From NCBI RefSeq assembly GCF_020179385.1, contig NZ_JAIBLJ010000013.1:34329-98328 (forward strand): a stretch of 64,000 nucleotides of DNA, written 5' to 3'. Positions 25,788-35,505 of this stretch are shown here, piece by piece. The notes beneath the pieces are model-generated. The model searched no databases, was not told where the DNA came from, and saw only the letters and a program-made list of their open reading frames with translations. The position numbers were made by a program, and so were the translations under genes. The stretch is from Alkalihalobacillus sp. YIM B00296 (GTDB taxonomy: Bacteria > Bacillota > Bacilli > Bacillales > Fictibacillaceae). How positions within the stretch are numbered: the first letter of the stretch is position 1; each line of letters opens with the position of its first letter.

Positions 25788-27266
25788 ATGGAATCAATTA
25801 TAAATTGGTTGAATGGAATTGTGTGGAGTTCCGCCCTGGTTTATCTTATTTTGGGGGTTGGGTTGTTTTATTCGATTGCAACTCGTTTTTTTCAATTTAG
25901 ACATTTTAAGGATATGGTAAGGTTAACGTTTAAAGGGGATAGTTCATCGGCGGGAGTATCTTCATTTCAAGCCTTAAGCATGTCAGTTGGAAGTAGAGCA
26001 GGTATTGGTAACATCGCAGGTGTAGCTACAGCTATAACCTTTGGTGGTCCGGGTGCAATTTTCTGGATGTGGGTAATGGCCATTTTGTCAGCTAGTACTT
26101 CATTTATTGAAACAACACTTGCACAAGTTTATAAAAGTAAACAGGACGGCGAATATAGAGGAGGTGCCCCTTATTACATTGGAAAAGGACTAAATGTAGA
26201 ATGGTATGGTATTTTATTTGCTTTCATTACGATGGTTTCGATGACTATTCTTGTACCTGGTATCCAAGTTAATACAATTGCCCTCTCTATGGAAAGTGCA
26301 TTTGGTTTTAATCCTATGGTTACTGGGACCATACTTGTTGTTTTACTTGGTGCTATTATTTTTGGAGGGGTTAAGAGAATCGCGACAACTGCACAAATAA
26401 TAGTACCTTTTATGGCTATTGGATATTTTATTGTTTGTGCACTTGTTTTACTCACCAATATTTCACAATTACCTAACATATTAGCACTTATTTTTTCAAG
26501 TGCATTCAGCATGGACGCTACTTTTGGTGGATTAATTGGTTCGGCACTTGCTTGGGGGGTTCAGCGAGGAGCTTTTTCCAATGCAGCAGGCTTCGGTAGT
26601 GAAACGTTTGAATCAGGGGCTGCAGAGGTATCGCATCCTGCTAAACAAGGATTGGTACAAGCGTTATCAGTTTATATTGATACATTGATCATTTGTTCGG
26701 CGACTGGGTTTATGATTCTACTTACAGGGATGTATAATGTGGTGTCTCCAAATGGTGGGACTATTATAAATAACATAGGTGAGGCTGAACCGGGATCAAT
26801 TAACGCGCAACTAGCAATTGAATCGGTATGGCCAGGATTTGGTGCTCCATTTGTTGCTATTGCTATTTTGTTTTTTGCGTTTACTAGTATCATAACTTAT
26901 TCATATAAAGCAGAAACAAGTCTTGCCTATATCAATCGTAATAGAAAAGTAAAACTGACTTGGCCGTTAAATCTACTTAAAATTGGTCTGCTGGTTTTTG
27001 TATTCTATAGCAGCACGAATTCAGCGACACTTGCTTGGACAATGGGAGATTTAGGGTTCGGTATCATGACCTGGTTAAATATAGCAGCTATCTTATTGTT
27101 AACGAAACCGGCATTAAAAGTATTAAAGGATTATGAAATGCAGAAAAAAGAAGGTAAAGATCCTGTATTTAATCCTACGAAGTTAGGCATAAAAGGTGCA
27201 GACTTTTGGGAAAAGGAATATGAAGAAAGTCCAGATGAAATAGTAGCGAAAAGAAAATCCATGTAG
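25788..27266 (+). CDS. alanine/glycine:cation symporter (AGCS) family transporter
   Basis: 492 residues, about eleven hydrophobic helices. Family signatures are FQALSMSVGSRAGIGNIAGV near residues 60-80 and the SALAWGVQRGAFSNAAGFGS segment. AGCS proteins import alanine, glycine or related small amino acids with Na+ or H+ across the cytoplasmic membrane. ATG 25788 has AGGAGG 7 nt upstream. The TTG three bases earlier is not used. It is divergent from a LysR regulator and first in a long same-strand catabolic series that includes alanine dehydrogenase. It therefore probably brings in the amino acid (or a close analogue) degraded by this island. Confidence 0.93.
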   Translation: MESIINWLNGIVWSSALVYLILGVGLFYSIATRFFQFRHFKDMVRLTFKGDSSSAGVSSFQALSMSVGSRAGIGNIAGVATAITFGGPGAIFWMWVMAILSASTSFIETTLAQVYKSKQDGEYRGGAPYYIGKGLNVEWYGILFAFITMVSMTILVPGIQVNTIALSMESAFGFNPMVTGTILVVLLGAIIFGGVKRIATTAQIIVPFMAIGYFIVCALVLLTNISQLPNILALIFSSAFSMDATFGGLIGSALAWGVQRGAFSNAAGFGSETFESGAAEVSHPAKQGLVQALSVYIDTLIICSATGFMILLTGMYNVVSPNGGTIINNIGEAEPGSINAQLAIESVWPGFGAPFVAIAILFFAFTSIITYSYKAETSLAYINRNRKVKLTWPLNLLKIGLLVFVFYSSTNSATLAWTMGDLGFGIMTWLNIAAILLLTKPALKVLKDYEMQKKEGKDPVFNPTKLGIKGADFWEKEYEESPDEIVAKRKSM

Positions 27267-27313
27267 TTTGTTGAGTTAATTAAAAAAAGTAGATACTAAA
27301 TAAAGTGAATTAG

Positions 27314-27347
27314 ACAGACGTCCCATTGGGCGTCTGTTTTTTTTTTG
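27314..27347 (+). terminator. terminator between symporter and dehydrogenase genes
   Basis: ACAGACG-tcccattggg-CGTCTGT followed by nine or more T. It makes the symporter a separate transcription unit. Confidence 0.9.
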
Positions 27348-27384
27348 TGTATAACACTAATGCTTTCTCATGAAATTTTTAAGC

Positions 27385-27431
27385 CATGAGAATTATTAAT
27401 ATAAATCATTCCAAACTTTCATTTTACTAAT
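27385..27431. promoter_or_regulatory. duplicated 47-bp putative operator/promoter, copy 2
   Basis: Identical over 47 bp to 25485-25531. It lies 75 bp upstream of the dehydrogenase start, after the symporter terminator, so it should restart transcription of the catabolic operon under the same control. Confidence 0.7.
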
Positions 27432-27506
27432 GGTTGTTGTCTGCTTATACTGACAATAAGTTAGATAAAAATATGAATATTCTAAACATTGAGGAGGCGT
27501 ACTTTT

Positions 27507-28952
27507 ATGACAGCTAACACAATTGATAATTTTATTTTAGGTAAATGGACAACCCCTTCAGAACCCAAATATGACGAGGTGGTAAATCCTGCTACTGGTG
27601 AAGTGATTGCTAAAGTTGCTATTTCCAGTGAGTCAGATGTTCAACAAGCTGTTAAGGTTGCTAATGAATCGTACAAAACATGGAAAAAAGTTCCTGTGCC
27701 GAAAAGAGCACGAATATTGTTTCAATATCAACAATTGTTAAGCGAGCATAAAGAAGAACTCGCAGAACTTATCACAAAAGAAAATGGAAAAAATTACACT
27801 GAAGCGCTGGGAGAGGTGCAACGAGGGATTGAGTGTGTGGAATTTTCCGCTGGTGCTCCTTCACTTATGAAAGGAGAACAATTGCCTGATATTGCAGTGG
27901 GGATAGAATCAGGAATGTATCGCTATCCAATTGGAGTAGTTGGTGGGATTACCCCTTTCAATTTCCCAATGATGGTCCCATGTTGGATGTTCCCTTTAGC
28001 TATTGCATGTGGAAATACCTTTGTGCTGAAGCCCTCGGAGAAAACCCCTTTACTTGCTACACGGCTTGCTGAATTATTTCAAGAAGCAGGGCTTCCAGAT
28101 GGCGTATTAAATATTGTAAACGGGGCCCATGACGTTGTGAATGAATTACTGGAACATGAAGATATTCAAGCGATTTCGTTTGTAGGTTCACAACCAGTCG
28201 CAGAATATATTTATAAAACAGCCGCTGCGAATGGAAAGCGAGTTCAGGCACTAGCTGGGGCAAAAAACCATACCATCGTGCTCCCAGATGCTGATTTGGA
28301 TGTAACAGTTCCTAATATTATTAGTGCTGCTTTTGGATCGGCTGGACAACGTTGTATGGCGGCTTCAGTCGTTGTAGCTGTGGGAAATATTGCTGATGAA
28401 CTCATTGCTAGATTAAAAACAGAAGCTGACAACATCGTCATCGGTGACGGCTCAAAAGAAAACGTTTTTCTCGGACCAGTCATTCGCAAGGAGCAACAAG
28501 AACGAACACTTTCCTATATTAAGGCCGGTGAAGAGGAGGGGGCCACGTTATTACGAGATGGTCGAGAAGATGAAATTGATGAAGAAGGTTCATTTGTTGG
28601 CGCTACTATTTTTGATCACGTCGATACATCAATGAAAATCTGGAAAGATGAAATATTTGCGCCGGTTCTTTCTATTGTTCGTGTTAATTCTTTAGACGAA
28701 GCTATCGAGTTCACCAATCAATCTGATTTTGCCAATGGGGCTTGCTTATTTACAGACAGTGCACACGCTGTGAGAAAATTCAGAGAAGAAATTGATGCGG
28801 GTATGTTAGGGATAAATCTCGGTGTACCAGCCCCTATGGCTTTCTTCCCTTTCTCCGGATATAAGAAATCTTTTTATGGAGATCTTCATGCCAATGGAAC
28901 TGATGGAGTGGAATTTTACACAAGGAAAAAGATGTTAACGGCACGTTATTAA
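27507..28952 (+). CDS. CoA-acylating (methyl)malonate-semialdehyde dehydrogenase
   Basis: 481 residues. NAD-dependent aldehyde dehydrogenase of the MmsA/IolA class, which turns malonate semialdehyde or methylmalonate semialdehyde plus CoA into acetyl-CoA or propionyl-CoA and CO2. The class marks are [48 protein letters not shown] (where ordinary ALDHs have the catalytic Glu), and the nucleophile C283 in [12 protein letters not shown] 27507 has a GAGGAGG site. The longer frame has none. Next to an omega-amino-acid aminotransferase it fits beta-alanine or 3-aminoisobutyrate breakdown. Confidence 0.92.
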   Translation: MTANTIDNFILGKWTTPSEPKYDEVVNPATGEVIAKVAISSESDVQQAVKVANESYKTWKKVPVPKRARILFQYQQLLSEHKEELAELITKENGKNYTEALGEVQRGIECVEFSAGAPSLMKGEQLPDIAVGIESGMYRYPIGVVGGITPFNFPMMVPCWMFPLAIACGNTFVLKPSEKTPLLATRLAELFQEAGLPDGVLNIVNGAHDVVNELLEHEDIQAISFVGSQPVAEYIYKTAAANGKRVQALAGAKNHTIVLPDADLDVTVPNIISAAFGSAGQRCMAASVVVAVGNIADELIARLKTEADNIVIGDGSKENVFLGPVIRKEQQERTLSYIKAGEEEGATLLRDGREDEIDEEGSFVGATIFDHVDTSMKIWKDEIFAPVLSIVRVNSLDEAIEFTNQSDFANGACLFTDSAHAVRKFREEIDAGMLGINLGVPAPMAFFPFSGYKKSFYGDLHANGTDGVEFYTRKKMLTARY

Positions 28953-28974
28953 TGAAAAGGCTAGGGGGGTTTTT

Positions 28975-30318
28975 ATGTATTTAACTAAGAAAACTGCCGA
29001 TGAACTTCGAAGTAAAGATGCCAAATATGTTTGGCATGCAATGAAAGGATACACGAATGAATCTACTTCGTTGATCGTAGATAGCGCGGAAGGCGCATGG
29101 ATAAAAGATGTACACGGTAAAGAATATTTGGATGGGATGTCAGGACTTTGGTGTGTAAATATAGGATATGGCCGTGAAGAACTCGCCCGTGCTGCTTATG
29201 ATCAACTCACCAAGCTTTCTTACTTTCCGTTATCGCATGGTCATAACCCTTCTATTTTGCTAGCCGAAAAACTGAACGAATACTTGGATGATGATTATGT
29301 TTTCTTTTTTTCCAACAGTGGGTCCGAAGCCAATGAAACAGCATTTAAAATAGCAAGACAATATCACCACCAAAGAGGCGACGTAAACCGTTATAAGTTT
29401 ATCTCCCGTTATAGAGCCTATCACGGAAATACGATGGGAGCACTTGCTGCTACTGGACAAGCGCAAAGAAAGTATAAATATGAACCTTTAGGATCTGGCT
29501 TTATACATGTAGCCCCTCCTGATTTATATCGTAATCCTGAAGATAGGGAGACGTTAGCCAGTGCAGAGGCAATAGATCAAGTCATGAAATGGGAATTAAG
29601 TGAAACGATCGCTGGAGTCATCATGGAACCCATTATTACTGGTGGTGGAGTACTTATCCCTCCAGAAAATTATATGAAACGGGTAAAAGAAATCTGTGAA
29701 AATCACGGTGCTCTCTTAATAGTTGATGAAGTCATATGCGGGTTTGGAAGAACGGGAGAAGCTTTTGGATTTATGAATTATGGGGTTAAACCTGATGTTA
29801 TTACAATGGCAAAAGGTATTACAAGTGCTTATATGCCTTTAGCTGCTACAGCTGTCAAACGTGAAATATTTGAAGAATTTGTAGGAAATAGCGACTACGA
29901 CCGTTTTAGACATGTGAATACGTATGGCGGAAGTCCTGCTTCTTGTGCTGTAGCGTTGAAAAACATGGAGATAATGGAAGAAGAGAATTTATTTGAACGT
30001 TCGAAGGAAATGGGACAACGCCTTTTAAACGATTTAGAAGTTTTAAAAGCCCACCCTAACGTGGGGGATGTGCGCGGTAAAGGTTTATTATTGGGAATTG
30101 AACTTGTAGAAGACAAACGTACAAAAGATCCTATCGAGTATTCAAAAATAGAAACCGTTATGAAAGCCTGCAAAAATAAAGGCCTTCTTATAGGTAACAA
30201 TAAAGACACTGTTGCCGGGCACAACAATATTATTCAGTTATGCCCCCCTTTAAGCATAACGGAACAGGATTATCAATTTATCGTAGAAACCTTATTAGAA
30301 AGCTTTCAGTCTATTTAA
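28975..30318 (+). CDS. class III omega-amino acid:pyruvate aminotransferase
   Basis: 447 residues, PLP-dependent class III aminotransferase. SNSGSEANETAFKIARQY binds the cofactor phosphate, VDEVICGFGRTG has the cofactor Asp, and MAKGITSAY has the Schiff-base lysine K280. HVNTYGGSPASCAVAL completes the site. The overall sequence is close to Bacillus proteins annotated as taurine- or beta-alanine:pyruvate aminotransferases. It would move the terminal amino group of an omega-amino acid to pyruvate, giving alanine and a semialdehyde for the dehydrogenase encoded 22 bp upstream. Alanine dehydrogenase at 37539 would recycle the alanine. No Xsc-type sulfoacetaldehyde enzyme is present, which argues against taurine as the main substrate. 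Confidence 0.92.
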   Translation: MYLTKKTADELRSKDAKYVWHAMKGYTNESTSLIVDSAEGAWIKDVHGKEYLDGMSGLWCVNIGYGREELARAAYDQLTKLSYFPLSHGHNPSILLAEKLNEYLDDDYVFFFSNSGSEANETAFKIARQYHHQRGDVNRYKFISRYRAYHGNTMGALAATGQAQRKYKYEPLGSGFIHVAPPDLYRNPEDRETLASAEAIDQVMKWELSETIAGVIMEPIITGGGVLIPPENYMKRVKEICENHGALLIVDEVICGFGRTGEAFGFMNYGVKPDVITMAKGITSAYMPLAATAVKREIFEEFVGNSDYDRFRHVNTYGGSPASCAVALKNMEIMEEENLFERSKEMGQRLLNDLEVLKAHPNVGDVRGKGLLLGIELVEDKRTKDPIEYSKIETVMKACKNKGLLIGNNKDTVAGHNNIIQLCPPLSITEQDYQFIVETLLESFQSI

Positions 30319-30399
30319 TTTATTATTTCCTATAAAAATTTGCTGCGCCTCTTCATAAGTGGTGCCAAATTTTATACTACTTGAGAAGGAGTGTGAGGT

Positions 30400-31920
30400 A
30401 TGCAAACAACTATCCGAGGTTATGAAAGCGTTTTAAAAGACAAAAAAGATGTTCAGAAAATGTATATAAATGGTGAATGGATCGAGAGTTCTTCAAAAAA
30501 AACCAGGGAAATCTTAAACCCAGCAAATAATGAAGTTATTGCCACAGTCACACAAGCTGACTCCAGCGAAGTAGATTTTGCCGTTCAATCCGCTAAGGCT
30601 GCTTTTTATAAGAATGGTTGGAATACCACCTACGCACGAACAAGAGCGGATCTTCTATTAAAAGTTGCAGATAAATTAGAGGAAAGAAAAGAAGAGTTTG
30701 CCATGCTGGAAACATTAAACAATGGAAAGATATACGAGGATTCTATGGTGGACATAGAGGATGCTATTAACCAATTTCAGTATTATGCGGGTCTTGCAAC
30801 CAAACCTCATGGTCAAACCTATGAGGTTCCAGATGAAATACAGGCAATGGTAGTACGTGAGCCTATGGGGGTAGCAGCTTTAATCGCTCCATGGAATTAT
30901 CCGCTCGTAATGGCTACGCAAAAAATGTCGGCAGCTCTAGCAGCAGGATGTACTGTAGTTGTAAAACCAGATAAGCAGACTCCCCTAACTCTTATTAGGC
31001 TATTTGAAGTCATTGATGAAGTCGGTTTTCCAAAAGGGGTTGCCAATCTAGTTTTAGGAACTGGATCAGTAGTCGGTGACACTTTGGTGAATCATCCAGA
31101 TGTAGATAAAGTTTCTTTTACTGGAAGTACTGATACTGGAAAGCACATTATGAAAAACGCAGCCAATACGGTGAAAAATATTAGTTTAGAACTTGGTGGC
31201 AAATCACCAAATATTGTTTTTGCCGATGCGGATTTTGATACTGCTGTTGATTATGCATTGCTGGGTATCTTTGCTGGTACGGGACAAATTTGTTCAGCTG
31301 GTTCTCGGTTGATTCTGGAAAGCAGCTTATATGAGCAATTTGTAGAGGAGCTTACCGCTAGAGCAAAGAAAATTAAAATTGGTCCTGGTTGGGATGAAAA
31401 TACAGAAATGGGTCCACTGATATCAAAAGATCACATGAACAGGGTGCTCGATTATATTCGAATCGGTAAAGCTGAAGGTGCTGAACTTCTATGCGGGGGA
31501 AAGCAAGTATTAGACGGCGACCTGGCTCAAGGGAATTATGTGGAGCCGACTATCTTTACAAACACTACATCTGAAATGCGAATTGTACAGGAAGAAATTT
31601 TCGGTCCTGTGCTCGTTATTCAAGTGTTTGATACGGAAGAAGAAGCAATAGAATTAGCAAATGGCACTGACTTCGGGCTTGCTGCGGCTGTTTTCACAAA
31701 TGATGGCGCTAAAGCTCAGAGAGTGATTCGAAAACTGCAAGCAGGTATAACTTGGATTAACACCTATCACCCTACGTTCAATGAAGCTCCTTGGAGTGGT
31801 TACAAACATAGTGGTTTCGGCGGTGGAGACCTTGGAACCTACGGTTTTGAAGAATATTTGTATAAAAAGCAAGTTAACACAGCATTGGAAGTCAAACCCT
31901 CCGGTTTTTATAAAGGGTGA
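30400..31920 (+). CDS. NAD(P)-dependent aldehyde dehydrogenase (betaine-aldehyde type)
   Basis: 506 residues, ordinary non-acylating ALDH. It has the general base E264 in LELGGKSP, nucleophile C298 in GTGQICSAGSRL, the cofactor motif FTGSTDTGKHIM and PWNYPLVMATQK. The front MYINGEWIESSSKKTREILN and the overall pattern resemble GbsA-type betaine-aldehyde dehydrogenases. In this cluster it may oxidise another semialdehyde, for instance 2-oxoglutarate semialdehyde if the pathway resembles hydroxyproline breakdown. ATG 30400 has a GAAGGAG site. It begins the tight gene series that ends at 36741. Confidence 0.92.
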   Translation: MQTTIRGYESVLKDKKDVQKMYINGEWIESSSKKTREILNPANNEVIATVTQADSSEVDFAVQSAKAAFYKNGWNTTYARTRADLLLKVADKLEERKEEFAMLETLNNGKIYEDSMVDIEDAINQFQYYAGLATKPHGQTYEVPDEIQAMVVREPMGVAALIAPWNYPLVMATQKMSAALAAGCTVVVKPDKQTPLTLIRLFEVIDEVGFPKGVANLVLGTGSVVGDTLVNHPDVDKVSFTGSTDTGKHIMKNAANTVKNISLELGGKSPNIVFADADFDTAVDYALLGIFAGTGQICSAGSRLILESSLYEQFVEELTARAKKIKIGPGWDENTEMGPLISKDHMNRVLDYIRIGKAEGAELLCGGKQVLDGDLAQGNYVEPTIFTNTTSEMRIVQEEIFGPVLVIQVFDTEEEAIELANGTDFGLAAAVFTNDGAKAQRVIRKLQAGITWINTYHPTFNEAPWSGYKHSGFGGGDLGTYGFEEYLYKKQVNTALEVKPSGFYKG

Positions 31921-31947
31921 TAGAAAGATTATAGGAGGTACACCCTC

Positions 31948-33135
31948 ATGAATAGTTTTGATGTTGTGGTGATTGGTGCTGGCATTATCGGATGCAGTGT
32001 TGCATACCACCTATCTAAAACAGGATACACTGTAGCGCTAGTTGACAAAGGGGATGTCGCTTCAGGTACTTCTAGTCGTTGTGATGCAGTTGCTCTAATT
32101 TGTGACAAAAAACCTGGCATAGATACTGAAATGGGTTTTACAAGTATTCAACTATATAAAAAATTGGCTAAAGAGTTATCCTTTGACTTTGAATTTTCTT
32201 CCAGAGGCAGCTTATATGTGTGCGAAACAGATCAAGAACTAGAAATTGCTAATAACTATGTCAATGAGCAAGCAGCAGCTGGGTATGACATGAAAATGGT
32301 AGATGAAAAAGAACTTCTGGATATTGAACCATATTTGGCCAAGGACTTAGCGGGGGGAATATGGACAGAGGTAGATTCTACCATGAACCCGTATCTCGTT
32401 TGTTTTGCCTTTGTTGAAGAAGCAAAAAAATATGGTTTAAAACTTTATTCTAATCATGAAGTGAAAGCTATAAAAAAGAGACCGGATGGTAGTGTTGAAG
32501 CTGTTGTTACTGATAAAACGACGATACACACAAAAAAGATTGTAAATTGTGCCGGTGTATGGGCAGGTAAGATTGGCCAACTGGTAGGAATCGATATTCC
32601 CATAAAGCCACGAAAAGGGATGGTCCTTGTATCAGAAAAAACAAAACCTGTCGTTAGTCAAAAGGTTCATGAATTTGGTTATATGTTATCGAAATTTGAA
32701 GATATAAACTATTCACGAAATGTAAGCAAAGTGGTTGAAGAAAACAATATTGCTTTTACTATTGAGCCAACAGAAGCAGGAAATTTCCTTTTAGGAGGCC
32801 ACCGCTCATTTAAAGGGTATGACATTACATCAGAAAATAGAGTTATGCGTGGCATTGCAGAAAGAGCTTTACGCTTCTTACCCGTTTTGAAGGACATAGC
32901 ATGTATTCGTTCTTATGCAGGGATTCGGCCATGGGTTGTTGATCATTTGCCAATTGTTTCAGATGTAGAAGAAGTGCCAGGCTTTTATATAGCTAGTGGA
33001 CATGAAGGTGACGGAATTAGTATGGCGCCAATTACTGGTAGAATGATGACCCAGTTAATCTCAAACCACGAAACAGATTTTAATATTGATCGATTGAAAT
33101 TCTCTCGCTACAAAAAATCAAGTCAAATTATTTAA
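31948..33135 (+). CDS. FAD-dependent DAO-family oxidase, beta-like subunit of imino-acid dehydrogenase
   Basis: 395 residues, D-amino-acid oxidase superfamily. The FAD Rossmann motif VVVIGAGIIGCSVAYHLSKT is at residues 5-24, followed by DKGDVASGTSSRCD. The C-terminus has IRSYAGIRPWVVDHLPIVSD and ASGHEGDGISMAPITG, as in glycine/sarcosine oxidases and HcnC. It is the catalytic amine-oxidising subunit type in multi-subunit D-hydroxyproline dehydrogenase. The other subunit types (BFD iron-sulfur, 2Fe-2S and FAD/NAD proteins) follow at 34907-36741. AGGAGG precedes ATG 31948. Substrate is a secondary or D-amino acid by family. Confidence 0.9.
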   Translation: MNSFDVVVIGAGIIGCSVAYHLSKTGYTVALVDKGDVASGTSSRCDAVALICDKKPGIDTEMGFTSIQLYKKLAKELSFDFEFSSRGSLYVCETDQELEIANNYVNEQAAAGYDMKMVDEKELLDIEPYLAKDLAGGIWTEVDSTMNPYLVCFAFVEEAKKYGLKLYSNHEVKAIKKRPDGSVEAVVTDKTTIHTKKIVNCAGVWAGKIGQLVGIDIPIKPRKGMVLVSEKTKPVVSQKVHEFGYMLSKFEDINYSRNVSKVVEENNIAFTIEPTEAGNFLLGGHRSFKGYDITSENRVMRGIAERALRFLPVLKDIACIRSYAGIRPWVVDHLPIVSDVEEVPGFYIASGHEGDGISMAPITGRMMTQLISNHETDFNIDRLKFSRYKKSSQII

Positions 33136-33165
33136 TGAAAAAGATATTAATAGGAGGAATTTAAT

Positions 33166-34065
33166 ATGTACAAACCTACAGGAATGATTCCGGCTATGCC
33201 TACACCTTTTAATGAGGAAGGAAACATAGACTTTGATTCTTATAATAAATTAATAGATCATTTAATAGATGGCGGGGTTCACTGCCTGCTTGCCGGTGGC
33301 AGCACAGGTGAATATTCCTTAATGTCTATGGATGAAAGGAAATCCGTCTTAAAGGCGGCTGTTGAAGCTGCTAAAGGCCGCGTACCAATCATGGCCGGTA
33401 CAAGCGCACATAAAACAGAGGATACTCTTGAACTTACAAGATATGCAGCAGAAATCGGTGCTGACTGTGCTCTTGTTATCAATCCCTATTATTTAAAAAC
33501 GAGTGAACAAGGCATTATTGATTATTACACTAAACTTGCAAAAAATTCTGATATAGGCATCGTTATTTATCACTATCCCGCAGCAACAAGTGTTGAACTT
33601 TCGCCAGAATTAATTGCAGAATTGAGTAAAATTGATGGTATTGTTGGTGTCAAAAATACGACAGATCAAGAACATACCTGTAAAGTGATTGCTCTTACAA
33701 AAAATCAAGATGATTTCTCTGTTTTAACTGGATTTGAACACCTGATTTTACCAACGTTAGCAGTCGGTGGAGATGGGGCAACAGGAATCGTGCACAATTT
33801 GGTACCAAAAGAAATTGTTCAAATGTATAAATTATTTACTGAAGATAAAGACATTGAAGGAGCTATTAAAATAAACCAAAAACTTCTTCCTCTTTATGAT
33901 TATGTAGAAGCTGAACCTGTTCCAGGACCGGTAAAAGCAGGTTTAGACATTCTGGGAATTAAAGGAGGTCATGTACGTGAACCACTAGTACCAGCCTCTG
34001 AAGAATTGAAACAAAAAATGAGACAAGCACTTTCAGAGCTAGGTTACGAAGTTCAAACTGTTTAA
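33166..34065 (+). CDS. DapA-family lyase/deaminase
   Basis: 299 residues, TIM-barrel class I aldolase superfamily (DHDPS/NAL). GGSTGEYSLMSMDERK holds the pyruvate-binding loop, INPYYLKTSEQGIIDYY and IYHYPA hold the active-site tyrosines, and K163 in GIVGVKNTT is the Schiff-base lysine. It is not housekeeping dapA by context. Family members in hydroxyproline clusters deaminate delta1-pyrroline-4-hydroxy-2-carboxylate to 2-oxoglutarate semialdehyde. The neighbouring D-Hyp-dehydrogenase-like subunits make this role plausible here. Other family reactions (sugar-acid aldolases) cannot be excluded. AGGAGG, ATG 33166. Confidence 0.9.
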   Translation: MYKPTGMIPAMPTPFNEEGNIDFDSYNKLIDHLIDGGVHCLLAGGSTGEYSLMSMDERKSVLKAAVEAAKGRVPIMAGTSAHKTEDTLELTRYAAEIGADCALVINPYYLKTSEQGIIDYYTKLAKNSDIGIVIYHYPAATSVELSPELIAELSKIDGIVGVKNTTDQEHTCKVIALTKNQDDFSVLTGFEHLILPTLAVGGDGATGIVHNLVPKEIVQMYKLFTEDKDIEGAIKINQKLLPLYDYVEAEPVPGPVKAGLDILGIKGGHVREPLVPASEELKQKMRQALSELGYEVQTV

Positions 34066-34111
34066 TTTGCAGCAATGGAGAATATGTAACGGTGAGATAG
34101 GATGTGAGAAA

Positions 34112-34894
34112 GTGTCAATAAATCAATCTCAAGAATATGGCCTCATTAGTGAAGGATCCAATACAAGAATACAGATGAAAAAAGGACAGTATGTCTCGGG
34201 GTATTCAGTTGGAATTTTATTTTTAGATGGTTGCTGGTATCCGACCTTGCCTGGAAATGTAGCTAATCTATCCACATATGACTTTCCAGTAGTGATGAAA
34301 GTAGTACCCGGGTGCACTCAAGAAAGAATACATGCAGGTGATCCAACATTAGTGGACGATATTATTGCTGCAGCCCTAGAATTTGAAAAAGAAGGGGCCA
34401 AGGTAATTTGTGGGGCCTGCGGTTTTTTTGGGAATTATCAAGAGCAAGTCGCTAATGCGGTTGATATACCAGTATTCTTATCAAGTGTTATTCAACTCCC
34501 ATGGATCAAACAGGGATTAAAATTAGAACAAAGCGTGGGGGTTTTAACAGCAGATATCAATGGGTTGACAGATGATCTTTTTCAAAGCTGTGGAGTCAAT
34601 AATACTGAATATATAAAAGTGAAAGACTTAGGAAGGCTCCCGGAATTTTCAGCAATAACTGAAAGCAGAGGAAGCTTTGACAATGATATCGTTCGTAAAG
34701 AAGTCCTGAAAGCTTCTCAGGAACTTGTCCATAACCATCCAGATATGGGCGCTATACTGCTTGAATGTAGTGATCTTCCACCATATGCTGCAGATATTCA
34801 AAGGGCAGTTGGTTTGCCGGTATATGATTTTATTACAATGATTCGGTGGGCGCATATGGCGACATCACAAAAACCCTACGGTGGCTTTCTATAA
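34112..34894 (+). CDS. Asp/Glu/hydantoin racemase-family protein
   Basis: 260 residues if the GTG at 34112 is used. The frame reaches up to 34067 without a better ribosome site, so the start is uncertain. It keeps the two-cysteine layout of cofactor-independent racemases: C103 in VICGACGFFG and C219 in LLECSDLPPY. The conserved front GYSVGILFLDGCWYPTLPGN is typical of a little-studied subgroup. The gene sits between the DapA-like enzyme and the iron-sulfur subunits, just where hydroxyproline clusters have an unrelated proline-racemase-type 2-epimerase. It may do the L-to-D inversion that feeds the flavin dehydrogenase. This role is an inference. Confidence 0.82.
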   Translation: MSINQSQEYGLISEGSNTRIQMKKGQYVSGYSVGILFLDGCWYPTLPGNVANLSTYDFPVVMKVVPGCTQERIHAGDPTLVDDIIAAALEFEKEGAKVICGACGFFGNYQEQVANAVDIPVFLSSVIQLPWIKQGLKLEQSVGVLTADINGLTDDLFQSCGVNNTEYIKVKDLGRLPEFSAITESRGSFDNDIVRKEVLKASQELVHNHPDMGAILLECSDLPPYAADIQRAVGLPVYDFITMIRWAHMATSQKPYGGFL

Positions 34895-34906
34895 CAAGGA
34901 GGTGGA

Positions 34907-35200
34907 ATGGTGGTGAAAAGTGATGACAATAAGATTATATGCAGATGTGAGGAAGTATCTTTAGGTACGATTAAAGACATAGTCCATCATTTTCATTGTT
35001 CTTCCCGTGAAGTGAAATTAAGAACGCGTGCTGGAATGGGATATTGTGGAGGAAGAATATGTCGAACAATTATAGAAAAAGTTGTGCAAGACATCAACAA
35101 TGAGAAGGTGAGCAATGAAAGTCAACTCAGCTATCGTCCGCCTATACGGCCAGTAACCTTCGGGCAGTTAGGAGGTAGCGAGAATGACGATGAGAGTTGA
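34907..35200 (+). CDS. BFD-like [2Fe-2S] protein, dehydrogenase subunit
   Basis: 97 residues. The BFD/Fer2-like domain uses CRCEEV (residues about 12-14) and GMGYCGGRICRTII for its four cysteines, the Cx1C...Cx4C-type pattern of bacterioferritin-associated ferredoxin and of HcnB/SoxA tails. Here it is a separate small polypeptide, as in the multi-subunit D-hydroxyproline dehydrogenases. Its end overlaps the next gene by 17 bp, so translation is coupled. AAGGAGG precedes ATG 34907. Confidence 0.87.
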   Translation: MVVKSDDNKIICRCEEVSLGTIKDIVHHFHCSSREVKLRTRAGMGYCGGRICRTIIEKVVQDINNEKVSNESQLSYRPPIRPVTFGQLGGSENDDES

Positions 35201-35480
35201 ATGCCACCCTGTTCTAGGAAATTTGGAAAATCAACGGAGAATAACAATCTATTACGATGATCAAGCTTATCAAGCTTATGAAGGTGATACCATAGCTTCA
35301 GCCATGATGGCAGAAGGAGTAAAGACATTAAGATATCATGAAGTGAGCGGGAAAGGAAGAGGGGTTTATTGTAATATCGGTCATTGCTTTGAATGCAGAG
35401 TTTGTGTTAATGAAGAAAAAATAGTAAGGGCATGCTTAACGCCTGTCTCAGAAGGAATGAGAATACATTCGTTATCTTAA
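35184..35480 (+). CDS. [2Fe-2S] ferredoxin-like subunit (HcnA/SoxA N-terminal type)
   Basis: 98 residues, single Fer2_4 domain as at the N-terminus of sarcosine oxidase alpha and in HcnA. The cluster ligands are in GVYCNIGHCFECRVCVN and RACLTPV. The preceding ITIYYDDQAYQAYEGDTIAS strand is typical. It passes electrons within the flavoprotein complex formed with the proteins from 31948, 34907 and 35506. TAGGAGG before ATG 35184. Confidence 0.9.
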   Translation: MTMRVECHPVLGNLENQRRITIYYDDQAYQAYEGDTIASAMMAEGVKTLRYHEVSGKGRGVYCNIGHCFECRVCVNEEKIVRACLTPVSEGMRIHSLS

Positions 35481-35505
35481 GTTTACTTAAAGTAGGTGAA
35501 GTAAA

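Noticed and set aside
28975..30318. Taurine catabolism as the purpose of the aminotransferase
   Set aside because: The protein resembles taurine:pyruvate aminotransferases, but no sulfoacetaldehyde acetyltransferase or sulfonate transporter gene is present. The adjacent CoA-acylating semialdehyde dehydrogenase fits carbon-only omega-amino acids better.
33166..34065. Housekeeping dapA (lysine biosynthesis)
   Set aside because: No lysine-pathway neighbours. It lies within a catabolic operon beside imino-acid dehydrogenase subunits.
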